A stretch of 64,000 nucleotides of DNA. It comes from JAJDTR01 sp965220415 (GTDB lineage Bacteria > Poribacteria > WGA-4E > JAJDTR01). The position numbers were made by a program, and so were the translations under genes. The notes below the pieces were generated by a model, which had not been told where the DNA came from, ran no database searches, and saw only the letters and a program-made list of their open reading frames with translations. This document shows, piece after piece, positions 26,944 to 35,182 of this stretch (positions are counted from its first letter, which is position 1; each line of letters begins with the position of its first letter). Location of the stretch: assembly GCA_965220415.1 (NCBI GenBank), contig OZ244829.1:1984001-2048000 (forward strand), in the 5' to 3' direction.

Positions 26944-27798
26944 ATGGACATTTTGAATCTTATGAAAGAGTTTCGGGACCAAGAATCTTGTCTCAAATTT
27001 ATAGAGGAAAAACGTTGGAAGCACGGTGTGTGCTGTATCCACTGTGGCAGTGAAAAAGTTGGACGCAAGAACAAGCACAAAATTGCTAATGGTTGGAATT
27101 GCTACGATTGTGGATCTAGCTTTTCGGCTACAGCAGGAACAATCTTCCATGCAACCAAGATACCTCTTCAGAAATGGTTTTTGGCTATCTCAATGCTTTC
27201 CACTGCCAAGAAAAGCATATCTAGTTGTCAACTTGCTCGTGACTTGGACATGAATCAAAAATCCGCTTGGTATATGGCAATGCGCCTCCGTGAGAAAATG
27301 AGTGATAATGATGAATTGCTGAAAGGGATAGTTGAAGCGGACGAAAGCTATGTGGGCGGCAGACCCAGAACAAAATCTAAGAGAGGTAGAGGCACGAATA
27401 AATCTCCTGTCATCGGTGTAGTCGAGAGAGGCGGTCGGGTGGTTGCTAAATTCATAAAGGTTCTATCGGGTGAAAATATCAGAGAATTTATCCTTAGCCA
27501 TGTCTCACCCGATGAGTCTATTCTTATGACTGATGAATTTCGCTCTTACACGAGTCTGGACGAAGATATCGAGAGACATGTTATCCATCACCAAGAAAGA
27601 TATGTTTCTGAGGATGGCGTCATTCACACCAACACCATTGAGTCGTTTTGGGCTTGTGTCAAGAGGTCATTCTACGGAACGCATCATCACTACAGCAAGA
27701 AATGGCTGCCACTGTATATCATGGAGTCTTGCTGGAAATATAATCGCAGAAAAGATGATGACATTTTCATGAAATTTTGGGATGAATGCTTCACCTGA
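26944..27798 (+). mobile_element. IS1595-family transposase
   Basis: 284 residues from ATG 26944 (GGAG ribosome binding site, 6-nt spacing). An N-terminal zinc ribbon (C31-x2-C34 and C53-x2-C56), then a linker with helix-turn-helix character (SSCQLARDLDMNQKSAWYMA). The IS1595 catalytic core follows: the D of VEADESYVGG, the D of LMTDEFRSY, and NTIESFWACVKRSFYGTHHH with the acidic residue. The protein ends with YNRRKDDDIFMKFW. Terminal inverted repeats could not be found by eye; sequences around 26820 and 27820 share only a weak TCAAA-type match, so element limits are unset. It appears intact and potentially active. Confidence 0.85.
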
Positions 27799-28233
27799 AC
27801 TCCCTGAATTGTTTGACTATCGGTACATTCTGTCAAAAACATCATCATGGTGCACTGTAAATCCTATTAAGAAGAGAAAAGCAAACGAATCGACCAAAAA
27901 GCAGTATACTACTAAGTCCCTAATGTTTTTCTCTAAAAGAATCCATTCTTCTCAAATATAGCATTACATCCACTTCATTGTCCTCTCCAGCAAAATATAT
28001 CCAGTATTTACCCTCCCCTATTCTAAACCATCTGCAAATCCAGGACCCTAACACCACTAATAAAAACAATAGATTGGCAATAGTGTCTGAGTCTATAAGT
28101 TCTTGCAATTGCACGATTGTTCACATTTCCTTACTTAGGGCGATTGTCAGTTCATCTCTCTTATCCGATGTGATACCGGCGACTGAAGATACGTTAGTCG
28201 TATTCCGCTTGACCGAAAATGGCTTGGATCGCC
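27799..28233. other. non-coding flank of the transposase
   Basis: No supported gene. A 64-codon minus-strand frame (27920-28114, GTG start) has one hydrophobic stretch LLFLLVVLGSWICRWF but no ribosome binding site. The right end of the insertion element should lie here. Confidence 0.35.
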
Positions 28234-28578
28234 TTACAGACAGAGCGATTGGCATTTTCTCTTGTCGGCGATCCCGCCACACTTCATGGCGTGGACCCAC
28301 AGGTTAGTCATGAATCGGTGATCATTGGAACGTACAAGTGCCGGGTCGCGCGTGTTACACTACCGCTCAATTATGTCTTGCCAGCGTTGCAGTGTTTGCC
28401 CAAGTACGGCACGAGAGCGGTATAACAGACGTTGGTAATCAAGCGTTGGAGAAACCGGGAAAGATTTTAACCATCTAGTCTTTTTGGTTGACCTGTGAAA
28501 AAGTCGGTAGCGGTTTGCAACACCATCACGGCGGGGCAAGATGAACTCTATGGGATTTCTATGGGACTTCCATCGCAT
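28234..28578 (-). pseudogene. gene remnant with in-frame amber stop
   Basis: From 28578 the frame reads MRWKSHRNPIEFILPRRDGV through QRLLYRSRAVLGQTLQRWQD to IIER, then TAG (28360-28362), and without any frame change goes on CNTRDPALVRSNDHRFMTNL WVHAMKCGGIADKR to a TAA at 28234. The coding pattern across the TAG suggests a nonsense mutation, or less likely readthrough. The tail is shared with the remnant at 26471-26754. Family not recognised. Confidence 0.5.
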
Positions 28579-28768
28579 TCCTTAGTCAGTCATTTGATCC
28601 TTCGCTCAGTTGATCGCTCACTATCCGTTCGCTTGATCCCCGTCTACTGTTTTGGTGTTGAATGGCTTTCCGTACAACCCAATCGCTGTAGTTTCGTACA
28701 AAGTCGGGCTTAGGTATTACGTGTTACTTTGCCCCATTTTCTACGAATCGGAACAAATCGCGTAGGTC

Positions 28769-29173
28769 CTATTTGATATACGGCGACAGCAGGTCGTGAG
28801 CCGTTATCACGTTCACGGCAAGCGAATCCAGCGCGAGCAAGAGTTCATTATCATCCAGGTTCTCCGTTGCCAGACTGTCGACCAACACAATCCTCTTGTC
28901 GTTCGGATCGTCCGAATCGATCCCGAAACAGCACGGCAAAATTTCCGTATTCTGATCAAGTATCCTCTCGTAAATTTCTTCCAAATTGCCCTCATCAAGA
29001 TCACCGACCCCGCAAAGGTCTACCATGAACTCGACTTGGGTGTCATCAATAACGGCGAATATAGTCAAGCCGTCTTCATCCTGCAAAATCAGCAGTGGAT
29101 CTTTCTCTTGAGTCGTGTATCCTTGCTCCTGAACAAAACTGACAATCTCCGATTTGGTGCTTAACTGTGTCAT
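28769..29173 (-). CDS. small acidic protein, YjfI/DUF2170-like or chaperone-like, partner of PspA
   Basis: 134 residues, strongly acidic, alternating strands and helices (LLILQDEDGLTIFAVIDDTQ, VEFMVDLCGVGDLDEGNLEE, LLLALDSLAVNVITAHDLL). The size and strand pattern resemble YbjN/CesT-like and DUF2170 (YjfI) proteins. In E. coli, YjfI is encoded beside a PspA homologue. Here too it lies directly downstream of PspA on the same strand, after a 217-bp gap with a hairpin. Start: GAGGG ribosome binding site, 5-nt spacing. The family assignment rests mainly on size, shape and context. Confidence 0.55.
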   Translation of the reverse strand: MTQLSTKSEIVSFVQEQGYTTQEKDPLLILQDEDGLTIFAVIDDTQVEFMVDLCGVGDLDEGNLEEIYERILDQNTEILPCCFGIDSDDPNDKRIVLVDSLATENLDDNELLLALDSLAVNVITAHDLLSPYIK

Positions 29174-29278
29174 TTTTCCCTCATTATAAAGTCTTGACTA
29201 TAACATGGCGATCCGGAAAGTCACACGGGCGGGCCGTAAAACTAAAGATCAACCGCGCCGGTTGCTCCAACAAAAACG

Positions 29279-29301
29279 GGGGTACCCATGCGGGGTACCC
29301 C
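29279..29301. terminator. strong GC hairpin between pspA and its partner gene
   Basis: GGGGTACCC-ATGCG-GGGTACCCC: a 9-bp perfect stem with a 5-nt loop. No T-run follows on either strand, so it may be a processing or attenuation hairpin rather than a classical terminator. Confidence 0.45.
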
Positions 29302-29390
29302 TTCCCTTAAGCCCCCTCTACGCACAAATGTAATGAGTGTGGACGCCGAGTTTCAGGTGTGAATGTGCAACAGCCGAACCCTCGAACACA

Positions 29391-30059
29391 TCAATTCGCC
29401 CCCATCTTTGCTTTTAACGCGGCAAGATCGTCGTCTACGTTGCCCTTCCCAAGGTCAGCAAACTCTTTTTCCAAGGGGTCTTGGCTCATTTCGGTCATTT
29501 CCGCCGTGGCATCCGCGCGAGCCTCTGCATCGGCAACTTTCTGCTCCATGCGATCGAAACTTTCAAAAGCGCTGTTCTCCTTCATGCCAGACATTGTTTC
29601 ATGGATGAGTTTCTGCGCTTTGGCGCGCTTCTGTCGAGCAATAAGCAAATCTTTCTTCCGCCTGGCTTCCTCAATCTTGCGCTCAAGCGTACGAAGATTC
29701 TCTTTGAGCGCTTCCACCGATGCCTTCTGCTTTTCCCACTGAGCCTTGTAGTCCTCCGCGAGACCGCCGTGTTCGTTCCGCCGAACGAGCGCTTCTCTTG
29801 CTAGATCTTCTTTTCCCTGCTGCAGAGCTAAGGTGGCTTTCCCTTCCCAACTCTCCGCCTGCTCCTGCGAGTCTTGGTAATCCTTGTGCAGCCGTTTTTC
29901 CAGAGCGATAGTCGTAGCAACCTGCTGCTTTACCTTCACCAACTGCTCCTGCATCTCTGTGGTTATCTGGTTCAGCATCTTCTCCGGATCTTCGGCTTTA
30001 TCCAGCGCAGCATTTACGTTTGACTTGAAAACCCTTGAGACGCGGTCAAATATACTCAT
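29391..30059 (-). CDS. pspA: PspA/IM30 family membrane-stress protein
   Basis: 222 residues, almost wholly helical. The N-terminal amphipathic helix MSIFDRVSRVFKSNVNAALD and the following EDPEKMLNQITTEMQEQL are family signatures. Long coiled coils follow (about 25-185), ending in an acidic tail. PspA/IM30 proteins form ESCRT-III-like scaffolds that stabilise damaged inner membrane. AAGGAG ribosome binding site 8 nt before the ATG. No PspF, PspB or PspC genes are near; instead a small acidic protein follows. Confidence in family is high. Confidence 0.92.
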   Translation of the reverse strand: MSIFDRVSRVFKSNVNAALDKAEDPEKMLNQITTEMQEQLVKVKQQVATTIALEKRLHKDYQDSQEQAESWEGKATLALQQGKEDLAREALVRRNEHGGLAEDYKAQWEKQKASVEALKENLRTLERKIEEARRKKDLLIARQKRAKAQKLIHETMSGMKENSAFESFDRMEQKVADAEARADATAEMTEMSQDPLEKEFADLGKGNVDDDLAALKAKMGAN

Positions 30060-30309
30060 GATAAAATCTCCTTACGAGTTAAATCGGATTGTTTGTAATG
30101 GGGCTAAATTTTGTGCCTTCATCCACACTCAAGAGCGATGAAGTCCCCCGTATTGTTAAGTAACAACTGATTCCCAAATTTAGCAGATTATAGCCGAAAA
30201 GCAGCGGGTTGCCAACCCAAAACCTTAGCAGCGAACTCCTCCAGAATGCTCCATAGTGCACGGGAAAACTACAGATTTCGATGACTGCAATATATTTGCC
30301 GTTTTGTCT

Positions 30310-32382
30310 TTAGAGTTGCCTCGCCAACTCTGAAATATCCGTCGTGGGAACTTGACAAGCGTAGTTTTCACAAATGTAGACAGTGGCTTTTCTATCAATT
30401 TGCGTTTTGCCAACCGTTAACGGCATTGACACATCGGCAGAGGATTGATTGTCCCTTGGATCTAGCAGCGCCAAGATTTTATTCGGCAGAAATCGATCGT
30501 GAATCTCCTGCAAAACAGCATTCGTATCATTGGCGTTCTGTTCACCAATGACGGCGATTTCTCTGGGCGTCGAAAGCAGAAACTCAAGCTCACACAGCAG
30601 TTGTCCCGATCCGGATGGGGCATTTTCCATCTGATGGTAATAAAGACTTAACGCTTGAACCGCCTTTTCGTGGAAGTCGGGGCGATCAAGGTGCTTGGCA
30701 AGTCTCAACAAGCTATGCACCGCCATTGCCGTTCCGGACGGAGTCGCACTGTCATAAGCGGACTTCGATTGGACAATGAGTGATTCGTGCGCTTTGCCCG
30801 TGAAGAAAAAACCGCTGCTCGACGCATCCCAGAACTGGTCAATCATGACCTGTGCAAGGCGTTCCGCCTCCCGCAGCCAGCGTGGATTGAAACTAGCTTC
30901 GTAGAGCGCAACCAATCCGGCTGCTAAGTAAGAATAATCCTCAAGGTATGCGTTCAGGTGGCTTTTCCCCGCGCGATACGTGCGCAGCAATAAGCCGTCG
31001 GCTTGCGAAAGTTCACTCAAAATGAAATCCGCCGACTGCTCTGCGGCTTCAAGATAACGCCGGTCATTAAGCAATTGATAGCCGAAAGCCATGCCTCGAA
31101 TCATTATACCGTTCCAACTGGTCAAAACCTTGTCGTCCAGACCGGGTTTGATTCTTCCGTCGCGCACTTCAAATAATTTCTGTTTTCCTTCGAGAAGTAT
31201 TGCCTCCAACTCGGCTTCGTCTCGCCTCAATTTTTTCGCGAATGTATCTAACGGCGTTTGTACGTGAAGGATGCTCTCCCCTTCAAAATTCCCCGATTCG
31301 GTAATGTCGTAATATTCGCAGAAAACCTCCGCATGTTCCGGGCCGAGGAGTTCCTCAACTTCATCCAACGACCAAACGAAGAACTTGCCCTCCACGCCTT
31401 CGCTGTCCGCATCCTGCGCGGAGTAAAAACCTCCTTTTTCCGCATCGTACATTTCACGTAGGACGTAGTCGAGCGTCTCCGCCGCAATCTCGCGGTAAAA
31501 CGGCTTCTTCGTCGCTTGGTAAGCTTCCAGATAAGCGACCACAAGCTGGGCGTTATCGTAAAGCATCTTCTCGAAGTGCGGGACGAGCCACACGGCATCG
31601 GTTGAATAACGGTGAAATCCGCCGCCGAGTTGATCGTACATTCCGCCTCGCGCCATCTTCTCCAACGTCAATTCCGCCATCTCCAGCGCATTTGAGTTGC
31701 CCGTCCGCAGCCAGTAACGCAGCAGAAAAGGCAATCCCATGCTCGGCGGAAACTTGGGCGCGTTTCCAAATCCGCCGTATTGGGAATCGAAGGTGGAACG
31801 ATAGTGTCGAAAGGCACCATCAAGGAGATCGGTCGTCAGGTCTTGTCCGTGGCCGCTGACACTCGCTAGCTGAGTGAGGTGCTCCACAATCTGATCGGCT
31901 TGTTTTGTAACATCGTCTCTCCGATCGCGGTAGGCGGTTGCAACGGCTTGCAACACGTTTGCAAACCCGGGGCGTCCGTAGCGGTCATCGGGTGGGAAAT
32001 AGGTTCCGCCATAGAAGGGCTGGAGATCGGGGGTGAGGAACATCGTCATTGGCCATCCCCCCTGCCGCGTCATGATTTGGACGGCATTCATGTAAATCTC
32101 ATCCAGATCGGGGCGTTCCTCACGATCGACCTTGATGTTAACGAAGTGCCGGTTCATGATGGCGGCGATTTCTTCGTTTTCAAAGGACTCACGCTCCATC
32201 ACATGGCACCAATGACAAGCCGAATAACCGATACTTAAAAGAATCGGTTTGTCCTCTCCCTTGGCACGCTCCAACGCTTCTTCGCTCCATGGGTACCAAT
32301 CTACCGGATTGTGGGCGTGTTGCAGAAGATAGGGGCTGGTTTCATCGCTGAGTCTGTTGGTATGTTTCGGAGTGTCCGACAT
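30310..32382 (-). CDS. thioredoxin-domain protein, DUF255/YyaL (spermatogenesis-associated 20-like)
   Basis: About 690 residues. N-terminal thioredoxin-like domain with NRLSDETSPYLLQHAHNPVD, the motif SACHWCHVMERESFE (CxxC), DREERPD and GGWPMTMFLTPD. The rest is an (alpha/alpha)6-barrel-like region (GGMYDQLGGGFHRYSTD, PHFEKMLYDNAQL) resembling glycosidase folds. The family is widespread; exact activity is not settled. The start is set at MSDTPKH because AAGGAACGCA gives a proper ribosome binding site; the frame also opens five codons earlier. It is followed by a 60-bp gap from rsgA and may share a transcript with it. Confidence 0.9.
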   Translation of the reverse strand: MSDTPKHTNRLSDETSPYLLQHAHNPVDWYPWSEEALERAKGEDKPILLSIGYSACHWCHVMERESFENEEIAAIMNRHFVNIKVDREERPDLDEIYMNAVQIMTRQGGWPMTMFLTPDLQPFYGGTYFPPDDRYGRPGFANVLQAVATAYRDRRDDVTKQADQIVEHLTQLASVSGHGQDLTTDLLDGAFRHYRSTFDSQYGGFGNAPKFPPSMGLPFLLRYWLRTGNSNALEMAELTLEKMARGGMYDQLGGGFHRYSTDAVWLVPHFEKMLYDNAQLVVAYLEAYQATKKPFYREIAAETLDYVLREMYDAEKGGFYSAQDADSEGVEGKFFVWSLDEVEELLGPEHAEVFCEYYDITESGNFEGESILHVQTPLDTFAKKLRRDEAELEAILLEGKQKLFEVRDGRIKPGLDDKVLTSWNGIMIRGMAFGYQLLNDRRYLEAAEQSADFILSELSQADGLLLRTYRAGKSHLNAYLEDYSYLAAGLVALYEASFNPRWLREAERLAQVMIDQFWDASSSGFFFTGKAHESLIVQSKSAYDSATPSGTAMAVHSLLRLAKHLDRPDFHEKAVQALSLYYHQMENAPSGSGQLLCELEFLLSTPREIAVIGEQNANDTNAVLQEIHDRFLPNKILALLDPRDNQSSADVSMPLTVGKTQIDRKATVYICENYACQVPTTDISELARQL

Positions 32383-32441
32383 TGCGTTCCTTTCCATCTA
32401 GCCTTGATTTCGACGTAATTTACTTAATTCGTATCGGATTC

Positions 32442-33380
32442 TCAATCATCGCTCCCTGCTCGTAACGCAGCGTAACTCCGATGGCGGATAGAACTAATTG
32501 TTCCCGCATTTACGGCTTCGACAACTGCGCACCCCGGTTCACGAAGATGAGAACAATCGTTGTATTGACAGTTGCCAAGGTAGGGTTCCATCTCCGGAAA
32601 ATAGTGTTCGAGGTTCTCCGTCTCAATTCCCCATAGCCCTACCTCCCGAATCCCTGGGGTGTCTGCCACCTCACCGCCACAGTCGAGCCGAAAGAGTTCA
32701 ACGAGCGTGGTTGTGTGCTTGCCCTTCTCCGATTTTCTCCCGACTTCTCCTACGCGCAGGCTCAGGCCGGGTTGAATGGCGTTTAGTAGACTTGACTTGC
32801 CCACCCCGGATGCGCCGACGATTACGCTAAATTTTCCCTCCATTACCCGTCGAAGGTCGCGAACTCCCGGACAGCCCACTGTACTTGTATAGATAATCTC
32901 ATAGCCGAGGGAACGATAGGCGCTGAAGAGCGAGATTACCCTGTCTCGGTCACCGGTATCGATGAGATCCATTTTGTTTACACAAACGACGGCATCCATC
33001 CCGCCGTTTTCCGCCAAAATCAGAAACCGATCCAAAAAGCGGAAATTCAGGTCGGGGAGCCGCGTCGAAATGATGACAATCATTCGATCCGCGTTGGCAA
33101 CAATGACCTGCTCGACCGCTTCACGCATACCCGGATATTGGCGCGAAAACTTCGTCCGACGCGGGAGCAACTCTTCGATGACACCCTCTTCGTCATCAAG
33201 TTGCGTGAAGTATACCTCATCACCCACGGCAACCGGATCCGCGTAGATCCGCCTGCCTAAATCGGAACGCTGTTCGCGTTTAATACGTCCGCGCAGTGTA
33301 CAGCGGAGCGTGAGATTATCACGCTGAACGTCGTAAAATCCCGATCGTGCGCGAATAACCCGCCCCTGAATCTTATCCAT
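32442..33380 (-). CDS. rsgA: ribosome small-subunit maturation GTPase RsgA
   Basis: 312 residues. OB fold (about 5-75), then a circularly permuted GTPase: G4 NKMD (135-138), G1 GASGVGKSS (189-197), G3 DTPG (240-243). The C-terminal zinc knuckle follows with C271, C276, H278 and C284 in CQYNDCSHLREPGC. The protein helps late 30S assembly and releases on GTP hydrolysis. All key residues are intact. It lies between the DUF255 gene and a YvlD-like membrane gene, all on the minus strand, with modest gaps. Confidence 0.95.
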   Translation of the reverse strand: MDKIQGRVIRARSGFYDVQRDNLTLRCTLRGRIKREQRSDLGRRIYADPVAVGDEVYFTQLDDEEGVIEELLPRRTKFSRQYPGMREAVEQVIVANADRMIVIISTRLPDLNFRFLDRFLILAENGGMDAVVCVNKMDLIDTGDRDRVISLFSAYRSLGYEIIYTSTVGCPGVRDLRRVMEGKFSVIVGASGVGKSSLLNAIQPGLSLRVGEVGRKSEKGKHTTTLVELFRLDCGGEVADTPGIREVGLWGIETENLEHYFPEMEPYLGNCQYNDCSHLREPGCAVVEAVNAGTISSIRHRSYAALRAGSDD

Positions 33381-33444
33381 ATCAGATCGACGTTAATCTA
33401 CGTTACACCTCTCTCTTAGGAATAGGACATAGAATATGCAGCAA

Positions 33445-33792
33445 TTATACGAATGGAACAATCCAGCGAAGGAACGTTTCAATCAACGAAATTAGAAAAG
33501 CAGCGATGAGCGTGTTGAACAACCCTTTTACCTCAAACCCCGAAATCAATTTGTCGGTCAGCCACAGAAGGAAAGCGTTAATGACAAAATAGAACAGACC
33601 AAACGTCAAGAACATCAGGGGGAACGAAAGGAAAACAAGAATATTTGTAAGCAATAGCTTCAATATCCCGTATACGAAAGCAACGATGACGGCCGTTGCG
33701 CACCCTTTGATACGCACGGACGGCAAAATGCGCGTCACCACAAAAACAGACACGCTAAGGATAAACCAATTGGCTAGCCACGTTGTAAGCAT
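33445..33792 (-). CDS. phage-holin-4-family / YvlD-like membrane protein
   Basis: 115 residues with four hydrophobic segments (about 4-22, 30-50, 54-76, 90-112). The family signatures FGLFYFVINAFLLWLTDKLI and GFEVKGLFNTLIAAFLISLIET are clear (PF04020). Small inner-membrane protein of uncertain role; relatives are often in membrane-stress loci, which fits the nearby PspA and flotillins. It ends 64 bp before rsgA and starts 21 bp after the cis-prenyltransferase gene, suggesting one transcript. Confidence 0.9.
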   Translation of the reverse strand: MLTTWLANWFILSVSVFVVTRILPSVRIKGCATAVIVAFVYGILKLLLTNILVFLSFPLMFLTFGLFYFVINAFLLWLTDKLISGFEVKGLFNTLIAAFLISLIETFLRWIVPFV

Positions 33793-33813
33793 AGAATTTT
33801 CCCGTTTTCCCGC

Positions 33814-34617
33814 TTATTTCCCGAAACGCCGCTGACGCTGGCTATAATCGCGGATGGCGCGGAGAAAGTCGATTTTTCTGAATGAGGGCCAAAAGGTGTC
33901 GCAGAAATAAAATTCCGAATACGCGCTCTGCCATAGGAGAAATCCTCCGAGGCGTATCTCGCCGCTGGTACGGATAATCAGATCCGGGTCGGGCAGATTC
34001 GAGGTGTAGAGATGCGGCGTAATCTGATCGACGCTCAATTCGTAGGCAACTTGTTCCAGATCCTTGCCCGCAGCCAGTTCCGCGTTCAAATGCTCTCGGC
34101 AGGCTTCAACAATTTCCTCACGCCCACCGTAGGCAACAGCCACATTGAGGATGAATTTGTCGTAATCCTTGGTGGCTTCCTCTGCGGCACGGATAGCTTC
34201 CTGAAGACTCTTCGGCAGAAGTTCAATCTCGCCCATTGCGCGGACTTTAATCTGGTTGGTGTGCAACCCCTTGATGGTGACCAAATCCCGCATCTTCTTC
34301 TCGATTAGGTTCAAGATACCGGTGACTTCAGACTTTTCACGCTTGAAGTTATCGAGCGAAAATATCCAGATGGAGAAAATCTTAACCCCCAATTCGTCGC
34401 ACCAATGGAGCACGTCTTCAAGTTTGTCCGCTCCGTCGTGGTGGCCCCGAATCACATTCGCAAAGCCGTTCTGGGCGGCGTAGCGCCGGTTTCCATCAAG
34501 AACAACTCCGATGTGGTACGGGATTTTCCAGTGACCCGCCTCCGTCTCCAATCGCCGTTGATACATGGTATAAAATAGCTTTTTTAGGCTTCCTTTAAGG
34601 AATGTCCATGGATTCAT
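33814..34617 (-). CDS. uppS: cis-prenyltransferase (isoprenyl diphosphate synthase, UppS family)
   Basis: 267 residues. Family motifs: HIGVVLDGNRRYA (catalytic D41), IFSLDNFKR, NVAVAYGGREEIVEA, and the closing DLIIRTSGEIRLGGFLLWQS with YSEFYF and WPSF. It builds long-chain or short-chain cis-isoprenyl diphosphates for cell-wall or glycan lipid carriers. The DGNRRYA variant (instead of the DGNGRWA of most bacterial UppS) is more like eukaryotic/actinobacterial short-chain or dolichol-type enzymes, so product length is uncertain. Start: GAGG with 7-nt spacing. Confidence 0.9.
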   Translation of the reverse strand: MNPWTFLKGSLKKLFYTMYQRRLETEAGHWKIPYHIGVVLDGNRRYAAQNGFANVIRGHHDGADKLEDVLHWCDELGVKIFSIWIFSLDNFKREKSEVTGILNLIEKKMRDLVTIKGLHTNQIKVRAMGEIELLPKSLQEAIRAAEEATKDYDKFILNVAVAYGGREEIVEACREHLNAELAAGKDLEQVAYELSVDQITPHLYTSNLPDPDLIIRTSGEIRLGGFLLWQSAYSEFYFCDTFWPSFRKIDFLRAIRDYSQRQRRFGK

Positions 34618-34957
34618 AACGAAACCTCGTCAGGTTTCCCGTGTCAACGGGATAGCGCTACATAGTTGGAAAAAATGCAATTTGGGCGAATTACAGGTCG
34701 AAATTATGCACAGATTAGCCCTTATCCGTGCGTCAGTATAATCATCATTGGAGGTATTATAACACCGAGAAGTCCCTTGCGGAAAGCAAAACATTCGGAC
34801 AGTCCCACCTAATAAGGAGGATTGGCAAACATCCAATCCCCTATCCCTCCCTTTTTTCATTGCACTCTGATTCGTTGCACCTTGGTCTGAATCGAGATAG
34901 GAGTCACCTCTAACCCAAAAAACCGCACGAATTAATTGGAACAAGGCTTTTTTCTTA
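34618..34957. other. non-coding divergent region
   Basis: The gap between the minus-strand cis-prenyltransferase and the plus-strand porin. Only short unsupported frames are present; nothing structured was seen before the promoter at 34958. Confidence 0.4.
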
Positions 34958-34986
34958 TTGACTCAAATCTGTAATAGGATTATAAT
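34958..34986 (+). promoter_or_regulatory. near-consensus sigma-70 promoter with duplicated -10
   Basis: TTGACT (34958-34963), 17-bp spacer, TATAAT (34981-34986). The -10 lies in a perfect 14-bp tandem duplication AATAGGATTATAAT (34973-34986 and 34987-35000), so a second TATAAT sits at 34995-35000 with no matching -35. It should drive the porin and BCCT genes; transcription would start near 34993, leaving a ~190-nt leader. Confidence 0.75.
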
Positions 34987-35129
34987 AATAGGATTATAAT
35001 GACTTCAGCGTTCGTTGATTATCGATTGCCTTATCTCATGCGATGGAAACGAGCGTTTTCGTATCCACGAATACGGAAAACTAGAGAGAATCAATGGTAT
35101 TGCTCCGAAGATTTGTGGAACACACGGAT

Positions 35130-35158
35130 AAAGGCAGACCAGTTTCTCGTCTGTCTTT
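35130..35158 (+). promoter_or_regulatory. leader hairpin before the porin gene
   Basis: AAAGGCAGAC / GTCTGTCTTT stem (one G-U) with a 9-nt loop. It ends 10 nt before the AGGAGG ribosome binding site. A second imperfect stem (GTTTTCGTAT against AATACGGAAAAC) lies near 35054-35084. Could modulate translation; no known riboswitch class was recognised. Confidence 0.4.
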
Positions 35159-35182
35159 GCGAAAAATAGGAGGATAGATGTT

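Noticed and set aside
27533..27772. A second frame inside the transposase gene
   Set aside because: Wholly within the IS1595 coding sequence in another frame; a shadow of the real gene.
26760..27870. Terminal inverted repeats of the IS1595 element
   Set aside because: Only weak similarity (about 8 of 13 bases) was found by eye between the flanks; not enough to define ends.
34618..35182. Known riboswitch in the porin-BCCT leader
   Set aside because: Hairpins are present but no conserved core of a class I know could be recognised.
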